The notes beneath the pieces were generated by a model that made no database searches, was not told the origin of the DNA, and saw only the letters and a list, made by a program, of their open reading frames with translations. Position numbers and translations under genes: made by a program. From Deroplatys truncata (taxonomy: Eukaryota > Arthropoda > Insecta > Mantodea > Mantidae), in assembly GCA_030765065.1 (NCBI GenBank), contig CM060990.1:12275501-12339500 (forward strand): a stretch of DNA of 64,000 bases, given 5' to 3'. Shown one piece after another: positions 45,900-59,415 of this stretch. Numbering within the stretch: position 1 is the first letter of the stretch; every line of letters starts with the position of its first letter.

Positions 45900-48800
45900 G
45901 GTGTGGGGTTTGTAACAGTTTCTGTATAACATGGAGGTGGTGTGGGGTTTGTAACAGTTTCTGTATAACATGGAGGTGGTGTGGGGTTTGTAACAGTTTC
46001 TGTATAACATGGAGGTGGTGAGCGGTTTGTAGCAGTTTCTGTATAACATGGAGGTGGTGTGGGGTTTGTAACAGTTTCTGTATAACATGGAGGTGGTGTG
46101 CGGTTTGTAGCAGTTTCTGTATAACATGGAGGTGGTGTGGGGTTTGTAGCAGCTTCTGTATAACATGGAGGTGGTGAGCGATTTGAAGCAGTTTCTGTAT
46201 AACATGGAGGTGGTTTGGGGTTTGTAGCAGTTTCTGTATAACATGGAGGGGTGTGCGGTTTGAAACAGTTTCTGTATAACATGAAGGTGGTGTGGGGTTT
46301 GTAGCAGTTTCTGTATAACATGGAGGGGTGTGCGGTTTGAAACAGTTTCTGTATAACATGAAGGTGGTGTGGGGTTTGTAGCAGATTCTGTATAACATGG
46401 AGGTGGTGTGGGGTTTGTAACAGTTTCTGTATAACATGGAGGTGGTGTGGGATTTGTAGCAGTTTCTGTATAACATACAGGTGGTGTGAGGTTTGTAACA
46501 GTTTCTGTATAACATGGAGGTGGTGTGGGATTTGTAGCAGTTTCTGTATAACATAGAGGTGATGTGGGGTTTGTAACAGTTTCTGTATAACATAGAGGTG
46601 GTGTGGGATTTGTAGCAGTTTCTGTATAACATACAGGTGGTGTGAGGTTTGTAACAGTTTCTGCATAACATGGAGGTGGTGGGCGGTTTGTAGCAGTTGC
46701 TGTATAACATGGAGGTGGTGTGCGGTTTGTAACAGTTTCTGTATAACATGGAGGTGGTGTGGGGTTTGTAGCACATTCTGTATAACAGGGAGGTGGTGTG
46801 GGGTTTGTAGCAGATTCTGTATAACATGGAGGTGGTGTCCGGTTTGTAACAGTTTCTGTATAACATGGAGGTGGCGTGGGGTAGGTAGCAGATTCTGTAT
46901 AACATGGAGGTGGTGTGCGGTTTGTAACAGTTTCTGTATAACATGGAGGTGGTGTGGGGTTTGTAGCAGTTTCTGTATAACATGGAGGTGGTGTGCGGTT
47001 TGTAACAGTTTCTGTATAACATGGAGGTGGGTGGGGTTTGTAGCAGATTCTGTATAACATGGAGGTAGTGTGGGATTTGTAGCAGTTTCTGTATAACATA
47101 GAGGTGGTGTGGGACTTGTAGCAGTTTCTGTATAACATGGAGGTGGTGTGGGATTTGTAGCAACTTCTGTATAACATGGAGGTGGTGTGGGGTTTGTAAC
47201 AGTTTCTGTATAACATGGAGGTGGTGTGGAATTTGTAGCAGGTTATGTATAAGATAGAGGTGGTGTGCGATTTGTAGCAGGTTCTGTATAACATGGAGGT
47301 GGTGTGGGGTTTGTAACAGTTTCTGTATAACATGGAGGTGGTGTGGGATTTGTAGCAGTTTCTGTATAACATGGAGGTGGTGTGGGATTTGTAACAGTTT
47401 CTGTATAACATAGAGGTGTTGTGGGATTTGTAGCAGTTTCTGTATAACATGGAGGTGGTGTGGGATTTGTAGCAGTTTCTGTATAACATGGAGGTGGTGT
47501 GAGCTTTGTAACAGTTTCTGTATAACATAGAGGTGGTATGGGATTTGTAGCAGGTTCTGTATAAGATAGAGGTGGTGTGCGATTTGTAGCAGGTTCTGTA
47601 GAACATGGAGGTGGTGTGGGATTTGTAGCAGTTTCTGTATAACATGGAGGTGGTGTGGGATTTGTAGCAGTTTCTGTATAACATGGAGGTGGTGTGGGAT
47701 TTGTAGCAGTTTCTATATAACATGGAGGTGGTGTGGGATATGTAGCAGTTTCTGTATAACATGGAGGTGGTGTGGGGTTTGTAACAGTTTCTGTATAACA
47801 TGGAGGTGGTGTGGGATTTGTAGCAGATTCTGTATAACATTGAGGTGGTGTGGGATTTGTAGCAGTTTCTGTATAACATGGAAGTGGTGTGGGATTTGTA
47901 GCAGTTTCTGTATAACATGCAGGGGGTCTGGGATTTGCAGCAGTTTCTGTATAACATAGAGGTGGTGTGGGGTTTGTAACAGTTTCTGTATAACATGGAG
48001 GTGGTGTGGGATTTGTAGCAGGTTCTGTATAAGATAGAGCTGGTGTGCGATTTGTAGCAGGTTCTGTATAACATGAAGGTGGTGTGGGGTTTGTAACAGT
48101 TTCTGTATAACATAGAGGTGGTGTGGGATTTGTAGCAGTTACTGTATAACATGGAGGTGGTGTGAGATTTGTAACAGTTTCTGTATAACATGGAGGTGTT
48201 GTAAAGTTTGTAACAGTTTCTGTATAACATTGAGGTAGTCTGGGGTTTGTAGCAGTTTCTGTATAACATGGAGGTGGTGTGGGATTTGTAGCAGTTTCTG
48301 TGTAACATACAGGTGGTGTGGGGTTTGTAGCAGTTTCTGTATAACACAGAGGTGCTGTTAGATTTGAAGCAGTTTCTGTATAACATGGAGGTGGTGTGGG
48401 GTTTGTAGCAGTTTCTGTATAAAATTCAGGTGGTGTGGGATTTTTACGAGCTTCTGCATAACATGGAGGTGGTGTGGGGTTTGTAGCAGTTTCGGTATAA
48501 CATAGAGGTGGTGTGGGATTTGAGGCAGTTTGTGTATAACATGGAGATGGTGTGGGATTTGTAGCAGTTTCTGTATAACATGGAGGTGGTGTGAGATTTG
48601 TAGCAGTTTCTGCATAACATGGAGATGGTGTGGGATTTGTGGCAGTTTCTGTATAACATGGAAGTCGTGTGGGATCTGTAGCAACTACTGTATAACATGG
48701 AGGTGGTGTGGGGTTCGTAGCAGTTTCTATATAACATGGAGGTGGTGTGGGAATTGTAGCCGTTTCTGTATAACATGGAGGTGGTGTGGGATATGTAGCG

Positions 48801-51800
48801 GTTTCTGTATAACATGGAGGTGGTGTGGGGTTTGTAACAGTTTCTGTATAACACGGAGGTGGTGTGGGATTTGTAGCAGTTTCTGTATAACATAATGGTG
48901 GTGTGGGATTTGTAGCAGTTTCTGTATAACATAGAGGTGGTGTGGGATTTGTAGCAGTTTCTGTATAACATGGAGGTGGTGTGGGGTTTGTAACAGTTTC
49001 TGTTTAACATGGAGGGGGTGTGGGGTTTGTAACAGTTTCTGTATAACATGGAGGTGGTGTGGGGTTTGTAACAGTTTCTGTATAACATGGAGGTGGTGTG
49101 GGGTTTGTAACAGTTTCTGTATAACATGGAGGTGGTGAGCGGTTTGTAGCAGTTTCTGTATAACATGGAGGTGGTGTGGGGTTTGTAACAGTTTCTGTAT
49201 AACATGGAGGTGGTGTGCGGTTTGTAGCAGTTTCTGTATAACATGGAGGTGGTGTGGGGTTTGTAGCAGCTTCTGTATAACATGGAGGTGGTGAGCGATT
49301 TGAAGCAGTTTCTGTATAACATGGAGGTGGTTTGGGGTTTGTAGCAGTTTCTGTATAACATGGAGGGGTGTGCGGTTTGAAACAGTTTCTGTATAACATG
49401 AAGGTGGTGTGGGGTTTGTAGCAGTTTCTGTATAACATGGAGGGGTGTGCGGTTTGAAACAGTTTCTGTATAACATGAAGGTGGTGTGGGGTTTGTAGCA
49501 GATTCTGTATAACATGGAGGTGGTGTGGGGTTTGTAACAGTTTCTGTATAACATGGAGGTGGTGTGGGATTTGTAGCAGTTTCTGTATAACATACAGGTG
49601 GTGTGAGGTTTGTAACAGTTTCTGTATAACATGGAGGTGGTGTGGGATTTGTAGCAGTTTCTGTATAACATAGAGGTGATGTGGGGTTTGTAACAGTTTC
49701 TGTATAACATAGAGGTGGTGTGGGATTTGTAGCAGTTTCTGTATAACATACAGGTGGTGTGAGGTTTGTAACAGTTTCTGCATAACATGGAGGTGGTGGG
49801 CGGTTTGTAGCAGTTGCTGTATAACATGGAGGTGGTGTGCGGTTTGTAACAGTTTCTGTATAACATGGAGGTGGTGTGGGGTTTGTAGCACATTCTGTAT
49901 AACAGGGAGGTGGTGTGGGGTTTGTAGCAGATTCTGTATAACATGGAGGTGGTGTCCGGTTTGTAACAGTTTCTGTATAACATGGAGGTGGCGTGGGGTA
50001 GGTAGCAGATTCTGTATAACATGGAGGTGGTGTGCGGTTTGTAACAGTTTCTGTATAACATGGAGGTGGTGTGGGGTTTGTAGCAGTTTCTGTATAACAT
50101 GGAGGTGGTGTGCGGTTTGTAACAGTTTCTGTATAACATGGAGGTGGGTGGGGTTTGTAGCAGATTCTGTATAACATGGAGGTAGTGTGGGATTTGTAGC
50201 AGTTTCTGTATAACATAGAGGTGGTGTGGGACTTGTAGCAGTTTCTGTATAACATGGAGGTGGTGTGGGATTTGTAGCAACTTCTGTATAACATGGAGGT
50301 GGTGTGGGGTTTGTAACAGTTTCTGTATAACATGGAGGTGGTGTGGAATTTGTAGCAGGTTATGTATAAGATAGAGGTGGTGTGCGATTTGTAGCAGGTT
50401 CTGTATAACATGGAGGTGGTGTGGGGTTTGTAACAGTTTCTGTATAACATGGAGGTGGTGTGGGATTTGTAGCAGTTTCTGTATAACATGGAGGTGGTGT
50501 GGGATTTGTAACAGTTTCTGTATAACATAGAGGTGTTGTGGGATTTGTAGCAGTTTCTGTATAACATGGAGGTGGTGTGGGATTTGTAGCAGTTTCTGTA
50601 TAACATGGAGGTGGTGTGAGCTTTGTAACAGTTTCTGTATAACATAGAGGTGGTATGGGATTTGTAGCAGGTTCTGTATAAGATAGAGGTGGTGTGCGAT
50701 TTGTAGCAGGTTCTGTAGAACATGGAGGTGGTGTGGGATTTGTAGCAGTTTCTGTATAACATGGAGGTGGTGTGGGATTTGTAGCAGTTTCTGTATAACA
50801 TGGAGGTGGTGTGGGATTTGTAGCAGTTTCTATATAACATGGAGGTGGTGTGGGATATGTAGCAGTTTCTGTATAACATGGAGGTGGTGTGGGGTTTGTA
50901 ACAGTTTCTGTATAACATGGAGGTGGTGTGGGATTTGTAGCAGATTCTGTATAACATTGAGGTGGTGTGGGATTTGTAGCAGTTTCTGTATAACATGGAA
51001 GTGGTGTGGGATTTGTAGCAGTTTCTGTATAACATGCAGGGGGTCTGGGATTTGCAGCAGTTTCTGTATAACATAGAGGTGGTGTGGGGTTTGTAACAGT
51101 TTCTGTATAACATGGAGGTGGTGTGGGATTTGTAGCAGGTTCTGTATAAGATAGAGCTGGTGTGCGATTTGTAGCAGGTTCTGTATAACATGAAGGTGGT
51201 GTGGGGTTTGTAACAGTTTCTGTATAACATAGAGGTGGTGTGGGATTTGTAGCAGTTACTGTATAACATGGAGGTGGTGTGAGATTTGTAACAGTTTCTG
51301 TATAACATGGAGGTGTTGTAAAGTTTGTAACAGTTTCTGTATAACATTGAGGTAGTCTGGGGTTTGTAGCAGTTTCTGTATAACATGGAGGTGGTGTGGG
51401 ATTTGTAGCAGTTTCTGTGTAACATACAGGTGGTGTGGGGTTTGTAGCAGTTTCTGTATAACACAGAGGTGCTGTTAGATTTGAAGCAGTTTCTGTATAA
51501 CATGGAGGTGGTGTGGGGTTTGTAGCAGTTTCTGTATAAAATTCAGGTGGTGTGGGATTTTTACGAGCTTCTGCATAACATGGAGGTGGTGTGGGGTTTG
51601 TAGCAGTTTCGGTATAACATAGAGGTGGTGTGGGATTTGAGGCAGTTTGTGTATAACATGGAGATGGTGTGGGATTTGTAGCAGTTTCTGTATAACATGG
51701 AGGTGGTGTGAGATTTGTAGCAGTTTCTGCATAACATGGAGATGGTGTGGGATTTGTGGCAGTTTCTGTATAACATGGAAGTCGTGTGGGATCTGTAGCA

Positions 51801-52133
51801 ACTACTGTATAACATGGAGGTGGTGTGGGGTTCGTAGCAGTTTCTATATAACATGGAGGTGGTGTGGGAATTGTAGCCGTTTCTGTATAACATGGAGGTG
51901 GTGTGGGATATGTAGCGGTTTCTGTATAACATGGAGGTGGTGTGGGGTTTGTAACAGTTTCTGTATAACACGGAGGTGGTGTGGGATTTGTAGCAGTTTC
52001 TGTATAACATAATGGTGGTGTGGGATTTGTAGCAGTTTCTGTATAACATAGAGGTGGTGTGGGATTTGTAGCAGTTTCTGTATAACATGGAGGTGGTGTG
52101 GGGTTTGTAACAGTTTCTGTTTAACATGGAGGG
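45900..52133. repeat. 3,117-bp segmental tandem duplication within the 39-bp array
   Basis: Two adjacent blocks, about 45900-49016 and 49017-52133, carry the same order of unit variants at an offset of 3,117 bp, equal to 80 units of 39 minus 3. Three 38-bp units in each block explain the shortfall. Rare markers match at this offset, such as the CACATTCTGTATAACAGGGA unit (46772 and 49889), the 38-bp units, and TGTTAGATTTGAAGCAG (48356 and 51473). I saw no differences in the marker units compared, so the duplication is recent or an assembly duplication. A further partial copy, about 51240-51890, recurs at 52490-53140 (offset 1,248 bp, 32 units). Confidence 0.9.
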
Positions 52134-52239
52134 GGTGTGGGATTTGTAGCAGTTTCTGTTTAACATGGAGGTGGTGTGGGGTTTGTAACAGTTTCTGTAT
52201 AACATGGAGGTGGTGTGGGGTTTGTAGCAGTTTCTGTAT

Positions 52240-55200
52240 AACATGGAGGTGGTGTGGGATTTGTAGCAGTTTCTGTATAACATAGAGGTGGTGTGGGATT
52301 TGTAGCAGTTTCTGTATAACATGCAGGGGGTGTGGGATTTGTAGCAGTTTCTGTATAACATAGAGGTGGTGTGGGATTTGTAGCAGTTTCTGTATAAAAT
52401 GGAGGCGGTGTGGGATTTGTAGCAGTTTCTGAATAACATAGAGGTGGTGTGGGATTTGTAGCAGTTTCTGTATAACATAGAGGTGGTGTGGGATTTGTAG
52501 CAGTTACTGTATAACATGGAGGTGGTGTGAGATTTGTAACAGTTTCTGTATAACATGGAGGTGTTGTAAAGTTTGTAACAGTTTCTGTATAACATTGAGG
52601 TAGTCTGGGGTTTGTAGCAGTTTCTGTATAACATGGAGGTGGTGTGGGATTTGTAGCAGTTTCTGTGTAACATACAGGTGGTGTGGGGTTTGTAGCAGTT
52701 TCTGTATAACACAGAGGTGCTTTTAGATTTGAAGCAGTTTCTGTATAACATGGAGGTGGTGTGGGGTTTGTAGCAGTTTCTGTATAAAATTCAGGTGGTG
52801 TGGGATTTTTACGAGCTTCTGTATAACATGGAGGTGGTGTGGGGTTTGTAGCAGTTTCGGTATAACATAGAGGTGGTGTGGGATTTGAGGCAGTTTGTGT
52901 ATAACATGGAGATGGTGTGGGATTTGTAGCAGTTTCTGTATAACATGGAGGTGGTGTGAGATTTGTAGCAGTTTCTGTATAACATGGAGATGGTGTGGGA
53001 TTTGTGGCAGTTTCTGTATAACATGGAAGTCGTGTGGGATCTGTAGCAACTACTGTATAACATGGAGGTGGTGTGGGGTTCGTAGCAGTTTCTATATAAC
53101 ATGGAGGTGGTGTGGGAATTGTAGCCGTTTCTGTATAACATGGAGTTGGTGTGGAATTTGTAGCAGTTTCGGTATAACATGGAGTTGGTGTGGAATTTGT
53201 AGCATTTTCGGTATAAGATAGAGGTGGTGTGGGGTGTGTAGCGGTTTTTGTGTAACATGGAGGTGGTGTAGGACTTGTAGCAGTTTCTGTATAACATGGA
53301 GGTGGTGTGGGTTTTGTAGCAGTTTCTGTATAACATGGAGGTGGCGTGGGGTGTGTAGCGGTTTCTGTGTAACATGGAGGTGGTGTAGGACTTGTAGCAG
53401 TTTCTGTATAACATGGAGGTGGTGTGGGTTTTGTAGCATTTTCGGTATAACATACAGGTGGTGTGGGGTGTGTAGCAGTTTCTGTATAACATGGAGGTGG
53501 TGTGGGGTGTGTAGCGGTTTCTGTGTAACATGGAGGTGGTGTGGGATTTGTAGCAGTTTCTGTATAACATAGAGGTGGTGTGGGATTTTAGCAGTTTCTG
53601 TATAACATGCAGCGGGTGTGGGATTTGTAGCAGTTTCTGTATAACATAGAGGTGGTGTGGGATTTGTAGCAGTTTCTGTATACCATGGAGTAGGTGTGTG
53701 ATTTGTAGCAGTTTCTGAATAACATAGAGGTGGTGTGGGATTTGTAGCAGTTTCTGTATAACATAGAGGTGGTGTGGGATTTGTAGCAGTTACTGTATAA
53801 CATGGAGGTGTTGTAAGGTTTGTAACAGTTTCTGTAAAACATGGAGGTAGTCTGGGGTTTGTAGCAGCTTCTGTATAACATGGAGGTGGTGTGGGATTTG
53901 TAGCAGTTTCTGTATAACATGGAGGGTGTGTGGGATTTGAGCAGTTTCTGTTTAACATGGAGGTGGTGTGGGGTTTGTAACCGTTTCTGTATAAAATGGG
54001 GGTGGTGTGGGGTTTGTAGCAGTTTCTGTATAACATGGAGGTGGTGTGGGATTTGTGGCAGTTTCTGTATAACATAGGGGTGGTGTGGGATTTGTAGCAG
54101 TTTCTGTATAACATGCAGGGGGTGTGGGATTTGTAGCAGTTTCTGTATAACATAGAGGTGGTGTGGGATTTGTAGCAGTTTCTGTATAACATGGAGGTGG
54201 TGTGAGATTTGTAGCAGTTTCTGTATAACATGGAGATGGTGTGGGATTTGTAGCAGTTTCTGTATAACATTGAAGTCGCGTGGGATCTGTAGCAACTACT
54301 GTATAACATGGAGGTGGTGTGGGGTTCGTAGCAGTTTCTATATAACATGCAGGTGGTGTGGGAATTGTAGCCGTTTCTGTATAACACGGAGTTGGTGTAG
54401 AATTTGTAGCAGTTTCGGTATAACATGGAGTTGGTGTGGGTTTTGTAGCAGTTTCTGTATAACATGGAGGTGGTGTGGGGTGTGTAGCGGTTTCTGTGTA
54501 ACATGGAGGTGGTGTAGGACTTGTAGCAGTTTCTGTATAACATGGAGGTGGTGTGGGTTTTGTAGCAGTTTCTGTATAACATGGAGGTGGTGGGGGTGTG
54601 TAGCGGTTTCTGTGTAACATGGAGGTGGTGTAGGACTTGTAGCAGTTTCTGTATAACATGGAGGTGGTGTGGGTTTTGTAGCATTTTCGGTATAACACAG
54701 AGGTGGTGTGGGGTGTGTAGCAGTTTCTGTATAACATGGTGGTGTTGTGGGGTGTGTAGCGGTTTCTGTGTAACATGGAGGTGGTGTAGGACTTGTAGCA
54801 GTTTCTGTATAACATGGAGGTGGTGTGGGTTCTGTAGCAGTTTCTGTATAACATGGAGGTGATGTGGGATTTGTAACAGTTTCTGTACAACATGGCGGTG
54901 GTGTGGGATTTGAAGCAGTTTCTGTTTATAATGGAGGTGGTGTGGGGTTTGTAACAATTTCTGTATAACATGGAGGTGGTGTGGGGTTTGTAGCAGTTTC
55001 TGTATAACATGGAGGTGGTGTGGCATTTGTAGCAGTTTCTGTATAACATAGAGGTGGTGTGGGATTTGTAGCAGTTTCTGTATAACATGCAGGGGGTGTG
55101 GGATTTGTAGCAGTTTCTGTATAACATAGAGGTGGTGTGGGATTTGTAGCAGTTTCTGTATAAAATGGAGGGGGTGTGGGATTTGTAGCAGTTTCTGTAT

Positions 55201-58200
55201 AACATGGAAGTAGTCTGGGGTTTGTAGCAGTTTCTGTGCAACATACAGGTGGTGTGGGGTTTGTAGCAGTTTCTGTATAACACAGAGGTGCTGTGAGATT
55301 TGAAGCAGTTTCTGTATAACATGGAGATGGTGTGGGGTTTGTAGCAGTTTCTGTATAAAATTCAGGTGGTGTGGGATTTTATACCAGTTTCTGTATAACA
55401 TGGAGGTGGTGTGGGGTTTGTAGCAGATTCGGTATAACATAGAGGTGGTGTGGGATTTGAGGCAGTTTCTGTATAACATGGAGATGGTGTGGGATTTGTA
55501 GCAGTTTCTGTATAACATGGAGGTGGTGTGAGATTTGTAGGAGTTTCTGTTTCACATGGAGATGGTGTGGGATTTGTAGCAGTTTCTGTATAACATAGAA
55601 GTCGTGTGGGATCTGTAGCAACTACTGTATAACATGGAGTTTGTGTGGGGTTCGTAGCAGTTTCTGTATAACATGGAGGTGGTGTGGGATTGTAGCCGTT
55701 TCTGTATAACATGGAGTTGGTGTGGAATTTGTAGCAGTTTCGGTATAACATGGAGTTGGTGTGGAATTTGTAGCATTTTCGGTATAACATAGACGTGGTG
55801 TGGGGTGTGTAGCGGTTTCTGTGTAACATGGAGGTGGTGTAGGACTTGTAGCAGTTTCTGTATAACATGGAGGTGGTGTGGGTTTTGTAGCAGTTTCTGT
55901 ATAACATGGAGGTGGTGTGGGATTTGTAGCAGTTTCTGTATAACATAGAGGTGGTGTGGGATTTGTAGCAGTTTCTGTATAACATGCAGGGGGTGTGGGA
56001 TTTGTAGCAGTTTCTGTATAACATAGAGGTGGTGTGGGATTTGTAGCAGTTTCTGTATAAAATGGAGGCGGTGTGGGATTTGTAGCAGTTTCTGAATAAC
56101 ATAGAGGTGGTGTGGGATTTGTAGCAGTTTCTGTATAACATAGAGGTGGTGTGGGATTTGTAGCAGTTACTGTATAACATGGAGGTGGTGTGAGATTTGT
56201 AACAGTTTCTGTATAACATGGAGGTGTTGTAAAGTTTGTAACAGTTTCTGTATAACATTGAGGTAGTCTGGGGTTTGTAGCAGTTTCTGTATAACATGGA
56301 GGTGGTGTGGGATTTGTAGCAGTTTCTGTGTAACATACAGGTGGTGTGGGGTTTGTAGCAGTTTCGGTATAACATAGAGGTGGTGTGGGATTTGAGGCAG
56401 TTTGTGTATAACATGGAGATGGTGTGGGATTTGTAGCAGTTTCTGTATAACATGGAGGTGGTGTGAGATTTGTAGCAGTTTCTGTATAACATGGAGATGG
56501 TGTGGGATTTGTGGCAGTTTCTGTATAACATGGAAGTCGTGTGGGATCTGTAGCAACTACTGTATAACATGGAGGTGGTGTGGGGTTCGTAGCAGTTTCT
56601 ATATAACATGGAGGTGGTGTGGGAATTGTGGCCGTTTCTGTATAACATGGAGTTGGTGTGGAATTTGTAGCAGTTTCGGTATAACATGGAGTTGGTATGG
56701 AATTTGTAGCATTTTCGGTATAAGATAGAGGTGGTGTGGGGTGTGTAGCGGTTTTTGTGTAACATGGAGGTGGTGTAGGACTTGTAGCAGTTTCTGTATA
56801 ACATGGAGGTGGTGTGGGTTTTGTAGCAGTTTCTGTATAACATGGAGGTGGCGTGGGGTGTGTAGCGGTTTCTGTGTAACATGGAGGTGGTGTAGGACTT
56901 GTAGCAGTTTCTGTATAACATGGAGGTGGTGTGGGTTTTGTAGCATTTTCGGTATAACATACAGGTGGTGTGGGGTGTGTAGCAGTTTCTGTATAACATG
57001 GAGGTGGTGTGGGGTGTGTAGCGGTTTCTGTGTAACATGGAGGTGGTGTGGGATTTGTAGCAGTTTCTGTATAACATAGAGGTGGTGTGGGATTTTAGCA
57101 GTTTCTGTATAACATGCAGCGGGTGTGGGATTTGTAGCAGTTTCTGTATAACATAGAGGTGGTGTGGGATTTGTAGCAGTTTCTGTATACCATGGAGTAG
57201 GTGTGTGATTTGTAGCAGTTTCTGAATAACATAGAGGTGGTGTGGGATTTGTAGCAGTTTCTGTATAACATAGAGGTGGTGTGGGATTTGTAGCAGTTAC
57301 TGTATAACATGGAGGTGTTGTAAGGTTTGTAACAGTTTCTGTATAACATGGAGGTAGTCTGGGGTTTGTAGCAGCTTCTGTATAACATGGAGGTGGTGTG
57401 GGATTTGTAGCAGTTTCTGTATAACATGGAGGGGGTGTGGGATTTGAGCAGTTTCTGTTTAACATGGGGGTGGTGTGGGGTTTGTAACCGTTTCTGTATA
57501 ACATGGGGGTGGTGTGGGGTTTGTAGCAGTTTCTGTATAACATGGAGGTGGTGTGGGATTTGTGGCAGTTTCTGTATAACATAGGGGTGGTGTGGGATTT
57601 GTAGCAGTTTCTGTATAACATGCAGGGGGTGTGGGATTTGTAGCAGTTTCTGTATAACATAGAGGTGGTGTGGGATTTGTAGCAGTTTCTGTATAACATG
57701 GAGGTGGTGTGAGATTTGTAGCAGTTTCTGTATAACATGGAGATGGTGTGGGATTTGTAGCAGTTTCTGTATAACATTGAAGTCGCGTGGGATCTGTAGC
57801 AACTACTGTATAACATGGAGGTGGTGTGGGGTTCGTAGCAGTTTCTATATAACATGCAGGTGGTGTGGGAATTGTAGCCGTTTCTGTATAACACGGAGTT
57901 GGTGTAGAATTTGTAGCAGTTTCGGTATAACATGGAGTTGGTGTGGGTTTTGTAGCAGTTTCTGTATAACATGGAGGTGGTGTGGGGTGTGTAGCGGTTT
58001 CTGTGTAACATGGAGGTGGTGTAGGACTTGTAGCAGTTTCTGTATAACATGGAGGTGGTGTGGGTTTTGTAGCAGTTTCTGTATAACATGGAGGTGGTGG
58101 GGGTGTGTAGCGGTTTCTGTGTAACATGGAGGTGGTGTAGGACTTGTAGCAGTTTCTGTATAACATGGAGGTGGTGTGGGTTTTGTAGCATTTTCGGTAT

Positions 58201-59415
58201 AACACAGAGGTGGTGTGGGGTGTGTAGCAGTTTCTGTATAACATGGTGGTGTTGTGGGGTGTGTAGCGGTTTCTGTGTAACATGGAGGTGGTGTAGGACT
58301 TGTAGCAGTTTCTGTATAACATGGAGGTGGTGTGGGTTCTGTAGCAGTTTCTGTATAACATGGAGGTGATGTGGGATTTGTAACAGTTTCTGTACAACAT
58401 GGCGGTGGTGTGGGATTTGAAGCAGTTTCTGTTTATAATGGAGGTGGTGTGGGGTTTGTAACAATTTCTGTATAACATGGAGGTGGTGTGGGGTTTGTAG
58501 CAGTTTCTGTATAACATGGAGGTGGTGTGGGATTTGTAGCAGTTTCTGTATAACATAGAGGTGGTGTGGGATTTGTAGCAGTTTCTGTATAACATGCAGG
58601 GGGTGTGGGATTTGTAGCAGTTTCTGTATAACATAGAGGTGGTGTGGGATTTGTAGCAGTTTCTGTATAAAATGGAGGGGGTGTGGGATTTGTAGCAGTT
58701 TCTGTATAACATGGAAGTAGTCTGGGGTTTGTAGCAGTTTCTGTGCAACATACAGGTGGTGTGGGGTTTGTAGCAGTTTCTGTATAACACAGAGGTGCTG
58801 TGAGATTTGAAGCAGTTTCTGTATAACATGGAGATGGTGTGGGGTTTGTAGCAGTTTCTGTATAAAATTCAGGTGGTGTGGGATTTTATACCAGTTTCTG
58901 TATAACATGGAGGTGGTGTGGGGTTTGTAGCAGATTCGGTATAACATAGAGGTGGTGTGGGATTTGAGGCAGTTTCTGTATAACATGGAGATGGTGTGGG
59001 ATTTGTAGCAGTTTCTGTATAACATGGAGGTGGTGTGAGATTTGTAGGAGTTTCTGTTTCACATGGAGATGGTGTGGGATTTGTAGCAGTTTCTGTATAA
59101 CATAGAAGTCGTGTGGGATCTGTAGCAACTACTGTATAACATGGAGTTTGTGTGGGGTTCGTAGCAGTTTCTGTATAACATGGAGGTGGTGTGGGATTGT
59201 AGCCGTTTCTGTATAACATGGAGTTGGTGTGGAATTTGTAGCAGTTTCGGTATAACATGGAGTTGGTGTGGAATTTGTAGCATTTTCGGTATAACATAGA
59301 CGTGGTGTGGGGTGTGTAGCGGTTTCTGTGTAACATGGAGGTGGTGTAGGACTTGTAGCAGTTTCTGTATAACATGGAGGTGGTGTGGGTTTTGTAGCAG
59401 TTTCTGTATAACATG
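52240..59415. repeat. about 3.5-kb segmental tandem duplication within the 39-bp array
   Basis: Blocks of about 52240-55908 and 55909-59415 match at an offset of 3,507 bp (90 units minus 3) from about 52850 onward, and at 3,663 bp before that. The right block lacks 156 bp (four units) present around 52700-52850. A few single-base differences exist between blocks, for example near 53870 versus 57377, so this duplication looks somewhat older than the 3,117-bp one. Confidence 0.85.

Noticed and set aside
44646-48386. A 1246-codon minus-strand open frame, with similar long frames at 44620-47163, 48444-51503, 53092-55518 and 56599-59025
   Set aside because: All three minus-strand frames of the 39-bp satellite are open, and each frame changes phase at 38-bp units. 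No codon bias, signal peptide or non-repeat domain is present. It is satellite DNA, not a repeat protein gene.
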